A DNA stretch of 18,939 nucleotides from Caldifarciminota bacterium (lineage in GTDB: Bacteria; Hydrothermota; Hydrothermia; B15-G9; WFZT01). The stretch is from assembly GCA_026991055.1 (NCBI GenBank), contig JALXCE010000188.1, positions 1-18,939 of the forward strand, written 5' to 3'. A program made the position numbers and the translations under genes. Positions 1-5,098 of this stretch are shown here, in pieces (the stretch's first letter is position 1; each line of letters begins with the position of its first letter). Below the pieces are notes generated by a model. The model was given only the letters and a program-made list of their open reading frames with translations. It had not been told where the DNA came from and did no database searches.

Positions 1-122
1 GCGTTAGGTTCCTCAACATCGAGGTCGAGGAATGTCAATTCATCGTCAATACTGAGGGCAAGGGAAGTTGAGACAAAAGTCTTCCCGGTCCCTCCCTTTC
101 CAGAGGCAACAGCAATTTTCAT
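1..122 (-). CDS. MinD-superfamily P-loop ATPase (partial, N-terminal 40 residues)
   Basis: Only the N-terminus is present; the gene continues past the left edge. The translation begins MKIAVASGKGGTGKT and then runs into a stretch containing FLDLDVEEPN. SGKGGTGKT (residues 7-15) is the deviant Walker A motif of the MinD/Mrp/ParA class, with the signature lysine K9 and the phosphate-binding K14. The LDLDVEEPN stretch matches the second strand of MinD-type ATPases that carry an inserted ferredoxin domain, but that insert would lie outside the window. A weak AAGGA lies about 10 bases before the ATG, and the gap to the preceding gene is only 12 bases, so it should be the fourth gene of the cassette. 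By family and context, the likely role is ATP-driven assembly or transfer of Fe-S or other metal clusters. Family assignment is firm; the subfamily is inferred. Confidence 0.85.
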   Translation of the reverse strand, partial: MKIAVASGKGGTGKTFVSTSLALSIDDELTFLDLDVEEPN

Positions 123-134
123 AACTAAAAATCC

Positions 135-626
135 TTAGAATCCAGGTCCCCAGCCGCCTCCGCGTCCACCTCTACCTTTGCCCCAGCCACCACCAGGGCC
201 TCTTCCTCTACCCTTTCCCCATCCACCGCCTCGGCCCCAACCTCTTCCTCCTCCGGGACCATAGCCGGGTCCACCCTGAAAGCCAGTGGCAGGTGGGGTT
301 AAGTACGAGAAATTGCCGGCTCTTATTCTCTCTACGACTTCTCTCACTGTTCCCGTCATTCCGGTGATAATCTGGAGTCCTGCTGCCTGAAGAGCTGCAA
401 GGGCATTGGGACCGACCTCACCAGAAACCACAGCCTGTGCACCCTGGGATGCCACAAACTGGGCTGCCATTGTTCCTGCTCCACCTGTGGCATTAACTGC
501 TGGATTTGGGAATGCCTGATACTCCATGGTATCGGTATCAACTATAATGAAATACGCTGCCCTTCCAAATCTCGGGTCCACCGGTGAATCAAGTGTCGGA
601 CCTGTTGATGTGATAGCTACTTTCAT
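135..626 (-). CDS. NifX/NifB-type dinitrogenase cofactor-domain protein with Gly/Arg/Trp-rich tail (IssA-like architecture)
   Basis: The 163-residue protein has two parts. Residues 1-105 are a dinitrogenase iron-molybdenum cofactor biosynthesis domain (NifX/NifB C-terminal type; compare Thermotoga and methanogen single-domain homologues), with FGRAAYFIIVD near residues 20-30 and SGEVGPNA near 68-75. From about residue 115 to the end is a low-complexity tail of Gly, Arg, Lys and Trp with repeats such as GGGWGKGRG; it has no acidic residue, so it is strongly basic. The whole protein has no Cys or His, so it offers no usual Fe-S ligands. The layout recalls IssA of Pyrococcus furiosus, reported to store iron and sulfide as thioferrate particles; that link is inference. 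GGAG lies 8 bases before the ATG, and the start overlaps the upstream paralogue by 4 bases (ATGA). No molybdenum nitrogenase genes are visible, so a nitrogenase role is not implied. Confidence 0.85.
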   Translation of the reverse strand: MKVAITSTGPTLDSPVDPRFGRAAYFIIVDTDTMEYQAFPNPAVNATGGAGTMAAQFVASQGAQAVVSGEVGPNALAALQAAGLQIITGMTGTVREVVERIRAGNFSYLTPPATGFQGGPGYGPGGGRGWGRGGGWGKGRGRGPGGGWGKGRGGRGGGWGPGF

Positions 627-1108
627 TGATTCTTCTCCTTTTCAAGTTTTTCGATCCTCTCAAGAAGACCGTTTAATTGTGATTTTAAAACTTCAAGCTG
701 GCTTTTTAGTGCCTTTAGTTCTGTCTCTCTATCCATAGGGGCTGGCTGAGGGTAACCCCACTGAGGAGGTGCTGCCTGAGCTGCCGCCGGAATTCTGCCC
801 GCTTTAAAGGCCTCAACTGCCTCTCTCACCGTGCCGGTTACACCTGTTACTGGAGTAACACCCGCTGCCATGAGTGCTGGATAAGCGTTGGGTCCTACCT
901 CCCCTGTCAAAACATGTGTGACACCCTGGGAAGCTACAAACTGAGCCGCAAGGGTACCGGCTCCACCCGGTGCGTTAACAGCAGGGTTTGGTAAAGCCTG
1001 GTATTCCATTGTGTCAGTATCCACTATGATGAAATATGCACATCTGCCAAACCTGTAATCAACAGGGAAATCAAGGCCTGGCCCTGTAGATGTTACCGCT
1101 ATTTTCAT
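623..1108 (-). CDS. NifX/NifB-type dinitrogenase cofactor-domain protein with C-terminal coiled coil
   Basis: This 161-residue protein shares its first 105 residues with the next gene downstream: hand alignment gives 78 of 105 identical positions. The C-terminus is unrelated. After a Pro/Ala-rich linker (about 110-125), residues 126-160 form a leucine-heptad coiled coil (contains LKALKSQLEVLKSQLNGL). Cys23 in FGRCAYF is the only cysteine; the paralogue has Ala there. The coiled coil resembles the one ending the DUF5320 protein just upstream (shared LKSQ), so the two may pair; this is inference. The gene overlaps both neighbours by 4 bases, which indicates translational coupling. The domain binds or carries metal clusters in known relatives (NifX, NafY, the NifB C-terminus); the substrate here is unknown. 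Confidence 0.85.
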   Translation of the reverse strand: MKIAVTSTGPGLDFPVDYRFGRCAYFIIVDTDTMEYQALPNPAVNAPGGAGTLAAQFVASQGVTHVLTGEVGPNAYPALMAAGVTPVTGVTGTVREAVEAFKAGRIPAAAQAAPPQWGYPQPAPMDRETELKALKSQLEVLKSQLNGLLERIEKLEKEKNQ

Positions 1109-1419
1109 CTTCCCTGCCCCTCCAGCTCCTTAATTCTCTCCTCTATCCTTCTAATTTCCTCCTGTAACATAGCAGCCTGGCTTTTAAGAACATTCACGTC
1201 TTCAGTGGCTGGGTACATGGTGCCGTAAGTGGGAGCACTGTAAGGGAATCCATAGGCAGCGACATTGTACGGAGCTGCCCCATACCATCTCCAGCCGCGA
1301 GGCATACCAGTCCATGGGCAGTAACCTAACCTTGCACCCCATCCAAAACCTCTACCACCCCACCAACCTCTACCCCGTCCTCCGAACCATCTTCCAAATC
1401 CTCTTCCAAATCCAAACAT
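1105..1419 (-). CDS. DUF5320 family protein, Gly/Arg/aromatic-rich with C-terminal coiled coil
   Basis: The 104-residue product begins with an aromatic-glycine-arginine stretch (MFGFGRGFGRWFGGRGRGWW), continues with a Tyr/Pro/Ala-rich middle, and ends in a short coiled coil from about residue 76 (VLKSQAAMLQEEIRRIEERI). This order matches DUF5320 proteins, which commonly sit beside NifX-like and MinD-type ATPase genes in anaerobes. It lacks the usual family opening that resembles MPxGDRTGP, so it is a divergent or shortened member. There is a single Cys (in GYCPWTGMPRG). GGAGGTG lies 7 bases before the ATG. It is the first gene of the cassette and its end overlaps the next gene by 4 bases. The function of the family is not known. 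Confidence 0.8.
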   Translation of the reverse strand: MFGFGRGFGRWFGGRGRGWWGGRGFGWGARLGYCPWTGMPRGWRWYGAAPYNVAAYGFPYSAPTYGTMYPATEDVNVLKSQAAMLQEEIRRIEERIKELEGQGR

Positions 1420-1450
1420 TTTCTTTCACCTCCGACTATGATTTAAATTG

Positions 1451-1479
1451 AATATAACCTTCTGATCAGCACCTGTCAA
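1451..1479 (-). promoter_or_regulatory. Sigma70-type promoter of the NifX/DUF5320 cassette
   Basis: On the minus strand a perfect -35 TTGACA (1474-1479) is followed after exactly 17 bases by TATATT (1451-1456). Transcription should start near 1444, leaving a leader of about 25 bases that contains the GGAGGTG ribosome binding site at 1427-1433. The spacer holds a perfect 8-base palindrome, CTGATCAG (1462-1469), a possible repressor site, though a palindrome this short may be chance. Confidence 0.7.
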
Positions 1480-1652
1480 GATTTTAAGAATGAGTCTCAA
1501 AATCTACGAAAATGGGCTTGAGTGCGATGGTTTTGGTGTAATGGGGTGGGTACTTTTTCGCTATAAGAGTGGGTAGCTTGAAAATTTAAGAAGGCCCTTA
1601 AACACAGATTTGTGAATCTTTGATGGAAATTCTGATGTAGCCCCTCACCTCA

Positions 1653-1688
1653 CTCCTCTCTCCGCATAAATTTATGCGGGGAGAGGAG
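1653..1688. repeat. 18-bp inverted repeat with palindromic core GCATAAATTTATGC
   Basis: The arms CTCCTCTCTCCGCATAAA and TTTATGCGGGGAGAGGAG pair over 18 positions with one G.T wobble (1661/1680) and no spacer. Outside it, CCCCTCACC (1641-1649) faces an imperfect complement around 1702-1716 (GGTGGGG...AGGGG), so the full element may be about 75 bases. No T-run follows on either strand, so it does not look like a normal terminator. Confidence 0.7.
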
Positions 1689-1769
1689 GTTTTCCAGTAT
1701 GGTGGGGTCAGGGGTAAGTTCTCAATTCTGCTTAGATTGTGCTCACAAATTGCGCATTTTACATAGATA

Positions 1770-1798
1770 GGGGGCCGCTTGCGAAGCAAGCGGCCCCC
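1770..1798. repeat. 13-bp perfect hairpin with GAA triloop
   Basis: GGGGGCCGCTTGC and its exact complement flank the three bases GAA (1783-1785). The tip reads GCGAAGC, a DNA sequence known to fold into an exceptionally stable mini-hairpin. CCTTTGTCAATT follows on the plus strand. The element at 10894-10932 has the same GGGGGC opening, GAA loop and GCCCCCTTT(GT)CAATT end but a different inner stem. Confidence 0.75.
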
Positions 1799-1983
1799 CC
1801 TTTGTCAATTCAAAATCTTTTCAACAATATTTAATCTTTCCCAAGTAGAAACACTGCTACCTAATCACGACAAAATGTCTCGCAACAAACCTGTCTATTC
1901 CCCCTCGAAGGGGAAAGCATCGAATCTCAATAACTCGGAATTCTCCTCAATTCAGAACATATCCAGACTTTTTTGTACTTCTT

Positions 1984-2048
1984 AATTTTCCCATTCCACC
2001 CCAGCCCTCCCTTCCCAAAGGGAAGGGAGGGAGTTCTATAGCCGCTAA
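1984..2048 (+). repeat. Dispersed repeat, copy A (contains 12-bp perfect hairpin 2005-2031)
   Basis: This 65-base segment aligns with the reverse complement of 4745-4809. Shared blocks are CCCATTC, ACC, AAGGGA, GGAGTTCT and a terminal CGCT, in the same order and at nearly the same spacing. Inside it, CCCTCCCTTCCC and its exact complement enclose an AAA loop. Its TTTTCCCATTC block (1986-1996) also recurs at 4654-4664. Confidence 0.6.
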
Positions 2049-2203
2049 ATTTGGATTTCATTGTAGAATAAAACATTCAGCGAGAAAAGAAAACTTAAAC
2101 CCCATGCGCAAAAACCATTGAGACTAAATCCTTTTAAAATTCCAGTAGCTCTGCATGATTTTTCAACCTGCCCACGCTAAATCCCTTTTGACACTCCTTA
2201 TTC

Positions 2204-3370
2204 TCAAAGCACCTCTTTTAAGGTTTCTACTACCCTGTCAATATGCTCCTTTTCGACGATAAGGGGTGGGAGGAAACGGAGGGTGTAATCTCCGGAAACT
2301 CCGATGAGAATCCGTTTCTTGAACATTTTGTCTGCGACATCACGGGCAACTGTTTCCTTCAACTCCACACCGACCATTAGACCCTTTCCGCGTATATCTT
2401 TAACAATATCAAAGCCACCAATAGCCTCTTCTAACCTGTTTCTGAAATACCTGCCCTTTTCTTCGACACTCTCGAGAAACTGTGGCTCATTGATAATCTG
2501 CAGTACCTTTAGGGCCACTTTTGTGATCAAAGGATTGCCTCCAAAGGTTGAGCCGTGGGCACCGAAGTCCATCACACTTGACACCTTTTCTGACATCACC
2601 GTGGCACCGATGGGCAATCCACCACCCAATGCCTTTGCCACAGTCACGATATCAGGTTCAATCCCGTAGTGGAAATAGCTGAAAATCCGACCGGTTCTCC
2701 CCATCCCCGTCTGTATCTCATCTATGATCAGGAGTATATCCTTTTCTCGCGTAACCTCTCGCACCTCTTTGACAAATTCATCTTCCATCACCGTCATTCC
2801 ACCCTCACCCTGAATGGTTTCCATAATCACAGCAGCAGTTTCCGATGTGATCGCGTCTTTAAAAGCCCGGATATCATTGGGAGGAACAAACGTTATGCCA
2901 TTTATGAGAGGTTTGTAGCCGCGTTTGTACTTCTCTCTTCCCGTAACCGAGAGGGCTCCCATTGTTCGTCCGTGGAAGGCATTTTTGAGGGCAATAAATT
3001 CAAATCTGCCCTTCTGCATTCCGTATCTTCTCGCAGCCTTAAGTGCAAGCTCGTTGGCCTCTGAACCACTATTAACGAAAAACACCTTTGCAAGGCCTGT
3101 CGCATCCACAAGCTTTTTTGCCAGCAGAGCCTGTGACGGGGTGTAGTAAAGATTTGAAATGTGCAAAAGCTCGTCTGCTCCCTCTTTTATTGCCCTGACC
3201 ACTTCAGGGTGTCTCTGCCCGAGAGCGTTTACTCCAATACCAGCAAGGAAATCCAAATACTCATTCCCATTCTCATCGTAAAGAAAGACACCCTCTCCCT
3301 TCACAAACACCACAGGGAACCTTTTATACACCTGAAGGTGGTACTTCTGATCAATTTCAATGATGTTCAT
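2204..3370 (-). CDS. argD: Acetylornithine aminotransferase
   Basis: The 388-residue protein is a class III pyridoxal-phosphate aminotransferase of normal ArgD length. It converts N-acetylglutamate semialdehyde to N-acetylornithine with glutamate as amino donor, in the cytoplasm. Visible family features are YLDFLAGIGVNALGQRHPEV near the N-terminus, FFVNSGSEANELALKAAR (PLP phosphate site), FHGRTMGALSVTG, LLIIDEIQTGMGRTG (Asp that holds the PLP ring nitrogen) and TVAKALGGGLPIGA, where K is the PLP Schiff-base lysine. GGAGG lies 6 bases before the ATG. It follows argJ by 10 bases, so the two form an operon for the acetyl cycle. Lysine-pathway (LysJ) or ornithine aminotransferases are close relatives; the argJ neighbour decides for ArgD. 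Confidence 0.93.
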   Translation of the reverse strand: MNIIEIDQKYHLQVYKRFPVVFVKGEGVFLYDENGNEYLDFLAGIGVNALGQRHPEVVRAIKEGADELLHISNLYYTPSQALLAKKLVDATGLAKVFFVNSGSEANELALKAARRYGMQKGRFEFIALKNAFHGRTMGALSVTGREKYKRGYKPLINGITFVPPNDIRAFKDAITSETAAVIMETIQGEGGMTVMEDEFVKEVREVTREKDILLIIDEIQTGMGRTGRIFSYFHYGIEPDIVTVAKALGGGLPIGATVMSEKVSSVMDFGAHGSTFGGNPLITKVALKVLQIINEPQFLESVEEKGRYFRNRLEEAIGGFDIVKDIRGKGLMVGVELKETVARDVADKMFKKRILIGVSGDYTLRFLPPLIVEKEHIDRVVETLKEVL

Positions 3371-3380
3371 GCCATTCCTC

Positions 3381-4541
3381 CTATGTTGTGTAATGAGCGT
3401 TTAACCTTACATAATCTTCGGTCAGGTCGGCTCCATAGAAGATAGCTTTCCCGGAGCCTGTGTTGAGAACAAGTTTAATCCTCACAAAATCTGATTTAAA
3501 AATTTTACTCCTGTCAAACTCCACAGGGATACCCTTTTCAAAGATAAGGACATTGTCAATGTAAAGTGCAAGTTTTTCTGGTTCAATGGAAGAATCAATT
3601 GAGCCGGCAGCCGCAAGAATACGGCCAAAATTTGGGTCTTTGCCGTAGATTGCAGTTTTCACCAGATTTGAATTTGCCACTTTTTTAGCAATTGAAAGTG
3701 CCTCTTCGACCGTTTTAGCGGATTCAACCTCAACCTGAAAAACTGTTGTAACACCTTCACCATCCTGCAGTATTTGCATTGCGAGGGAATGAGTGACCTT
3801 CATCAAGCTCGTCAAAAATACTTCGAAGAGCTGACCATCTATGATAACCCTGTTGCCGGCTTTCCCGTTGGCCAATATGAATACACTGTCGTTGGTGCTC
3901 TGGCATCCGTCAACAGATATGCGATTAAACGACATATCTACAGCGATTTTCAGGGCCTTCTTGAGTGCTTCCTGTTCAACTGCCGCATCAGTGAGGATAA
4001 AAGCGAGCATTGTAGCCATGTCAGGCTCAATCATACCAGCACCCTTGGCAATACCGAGGATTTCAATCTCCCTGCCTTCCACTGTCATACTTGCAGTTTC
4101 AATTTTTATCCTGGTATCGGTCGTTAAAATAGCCTCGGCAAAGTCTTTAAAACCATCGGGACGTAGTTCGCTGAATGCCTTCTCAATACCTCTCTCAATT
4201 TTGTCCATAGGCAGTGGAACACCTATAACACCTGTGGATGCAACAAGAATTTCATCGGGTGAGAAACCACCTAATTCCGCAAGTTTATTTGCCATCCTCC
4301 GGGCATCCTTAATCCCCTGATCTCCTGTAGCTGCGTTGGCATTGCCACTATTTACCACGATTCCGCGGGCAAGTCCCTTTGCAATTTTCTCTTTTGACAC
4401 AACAACCGGTGCAGCCTGAAATTTATTTTTGGTAAAAACAGCGGCCGCGTTCGCAGGTGTCTCTGAGATAATGATGCCAAGGTCACGGCCTTTTGTTTTA
4501 ATGCCACAGCTTACTCCAGAAAATAAAAATCCCCGCAGCAT
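3381..4541 (-). CDS. argJ: Bifunctional ornithine acetyltransferase / N-acetylglutamate synthase
   Basis: ArgJ moves the acetyl group from N-acetylornithine to glutamate, recycling it, and in bifunctional members also makes N-acetylglutamate from acetyl-CoA. I chose the ATG at 4541 (386 residues): it has GGAGG 7 bases upstream and gives MLRGFLFSGVSCGIK, the usual ArgJ opening. An in-frame ATG at 4592 would add 17 residues but has no good ribosome binding site. Markers include VVNSGNANAATG, STGVIGVPLPM and KGAGMIEPDMATMLAFI. In the last, the Ala-Thr bond is where ArgJ cleaves itself, leaving Thr177 as the catalytic N-terminal residue of the beta chain. The C-terminal NTGSGKAIFYGADLTEDYV block is also typical. 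Whether it is bi- or monofunctional cannot be told from sequence alone. argA, argB, argC, argF and argG are not in the window. Confidence 0.93.
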   Translation of the reverse strand: MLRGFLFSGVSCGIKTKGRDLGIIISETPANAAAVFTKNKFQAAPVVVSKEKIAKGLARGIVVNSGNANAATGDQGIKDARRMANKLAELGGFSPDEILVASTGVIGVPLPMDKIERGIEKAFSELRPDGFKDFAEAILTTDTRIKIETASMTVEGREIEILGIAKGAGMIEPDMATMLAFILTDAAVEQEALKKALKIAVDMSFNRISVDGCQSTNDSVFILANGKAGNRVIIDGQLFEVFLTSLMKVTHSLAMQILQDGEGVTTVFQVEVESAKTVEEALSIAKKVANSNLVKTAIYGKDPNFGRILAAAGSIDSSIEPEKLALYIDNVLIFEKGIPVEFDRSKIFKSDFVRIKLVLNTGSGKAIFYGADLTEDYVRLNAHYTT

Positions 4542-4548
4542 ATTTAAT

Positions 4549-4553
4549 CCTCC
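4549..4553 (-). promoter_or_regulatory. Ribosome binding site deciding the argJ start
   Basis: GGAGG on the minus strand, 7 bases from the ATG at 4541. The longer candidate start at 4592 has only a weak CAGG nearby. This supports a 386-residue ArgJ. Confidence 0.75.
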
Positions 4554-4612
4554 GTGTTTATACTCGATTTCTTCAACATGTTCATACTTCATATTGCCTG
4601 AAAATTATCTAC

Positions 4613-4639
4613 CGTACGCATAAAATGCTTATGAATACG
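4613..4639. promoter_or_regulatory. 27-base interrupted palindrome upstream of argJ, possible operator
   Basis: The sequence has the form CGTA-N2-CATAA-N5-TTATG-N2-TACG, with both arm pairs perfectly complementary. It lies 72-98 bases upstream of the chosen argJ start, where a regulator of the argJD operon could bind. It does not fit the Escherichia coli ARG box well, so assigning it to ArgR is speculative. No clear -35/-10 pair was found nearby. Confidence 0.4.
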
Positions 4640-4653
4640 ACAGAACTCAAGGT

Positions 4654-4700
4654 TTTTCCCATTCTCCCCTAACCCCTCCTCCACGAAGCGAAGGAGGGAA
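4654..4700 (+). repeat. Partial or eroded copy of the CCCATTC repeat
   Basis: It starts with TTTTCCCATTC, identical over 11 bases to copy A at 1986-1996, then continues CCCCTAACCCCTCC. A 7-bp stem CCCTCCT/AGGAGGG (4674-4680 with 4692-4698) surrounds an imperfect tip that includes C-GAA-G, as if a longer GAA-loop hairpin had decayed. Confidence 0.45.
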
Positions 4701-4744
4701 AATTTCCGGCTTTTTCATAAACGTTTCATCTCTTCTTTTTTGAC

Positions 4745-4809
4745 TTAAGCGAGAACAGAACTCCTTCCCTTCTTTTTGAAAGGGAAGACAAGGTCGAATG
4801 GGGAATTAT
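4745..4809 (-). repeat. Dispersed repeat, copy B
   Basis: Read on the minus strand, this 65-base segment aligns with copy A (1984-2048) across its whole length: CCCATTC, ACC, CTTCCC, AAGGGA, GGAGTTCT and CGCT occur in the same order. Its central hairpin is weaker (8 bp, 4764-4771 with 4780-4787). The opposite orientation and the partial divergence suggest an old dispersed element. Confidence 0.6.
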
Positions 4810-4866
4810 GGTCAAGGGATAAAATCCACTTTGTTTGATAAATAGCAATCAGGTTTTTTCAGGTGG

Positions 4867-4897
4867 GGTGGGCCGCGCACTTCGTGCGCGGCCCACC
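4867..4897. repeat. 14-bp perfect hairpin with TTC loop (GAA on minus)
   Basis: GGTGGGCCGCGCAC and its exact complement flank TTC (4881-4883), so the minus strand has a GAA triloop. No T-run follows on either strand, which argues against a plain intrinsic terminator. Confidence 0.75.
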
Positions 4898-4994
4898 AAC
4901 CTTCACCTCTCACCTATTCTGCCAAGAAAGTCTCAAAGTCATCACCAGTCGTTGCCCATCTCTAAAAGAGCATGTTCGGAAATTCCCCCTTTCA

Positions 4995-5027
4995 TCCTCC
5001 CCCACGCATTCCATGCGTGGGGGAGGA
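4995..5027. repeat. 15-bp perfect hairpin with TCC loop (GGA on minus)
   Basis: TCCTCCCCCACGCAT and its exact complement flank TCC (5010-5012); the minus strand has a GGA triloop. CCCCCT (4985-4990) and AGGTGGGGG (5031-5039) form an imperfect outer arm, giving an element of about 55 bases. It lies 72 bases beyond the argH stop and could serve as its transcript end, but no T-run follows. Confidence 0.75.
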
Positions 5028-5098
5028 GATAGGTGGGGGCATTCCTCAAATTCTAAATAAATTGAATTGTTCGAGCACGCTAACACCTGAAACACACC

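Larger units (their letters stand above)
1420..2203. other. 784-base intergenic region with several hairpins
   Basis: This lies between the 3' end of argD and the start of the DUF5320 gene, both read on minus. I find no convincing gene: the open frames here lack ribosome binding sites, have no recognisable protein character and run through the hairpins. It holds the cassette promoter, three long inverted repeats (1653-1688, 1770-1798, 2005-2031) and a small one (CCCCT-CGA-AGGGG at 1901-1913). None of the hairpins is followed on the minus strand by a run of T, so no standard argD terminator is evident. Confidence 0.7.
4542..5098. other. 557-base intergenic region with repeats and hairpins
   Basis: This lies between the 3' end of argH and the start of argJ, both on minus. 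It holds the 27-base palindrome, a partial repeat (4654-4700), the inverted copy B repeat (4745-4809), and two long perfect hairpins (4867-4897, 4995-5027). The open frames across it have no ribosome binding site and read through hairpins, so I call no gene. No T-run follows the hairpins on the minus strand. Confidence 0.7.

Noticed and set aside
135..1419. Part of a nitrogenase cofactor operon
   Set aside because: Only the NifX-type domain is shared; no nifB radical-SAM, nifE/N, nifH/D/K or molybdenum genes are visible, and this domain is widespread in organisms without nitrogenase.
1598..1985. Open frames of 63 residues (minus) and 68 residues (plus) in the spacer upstream of the cassette
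   Set aside because: They run through inverted repeats, have no ribosome binding site, and their translations show no protein-like pattern.
1640..2035. Possible CRISPR or tandem-repeat array from the series of hairpins
   Set aside because: The hairpins differ in sequence and spacing; there is no identical direct repeat, regular spacer or cas gene.
4867..5027. Hairpins at 4867-4897 and 4995-5027 as ordinary intrinsic terminators of argH
   Set aside because: The stems are strong, but neither is followed by a T-run on the minus strand, so I list them as repeats; some role in ending transcripts remains possible.
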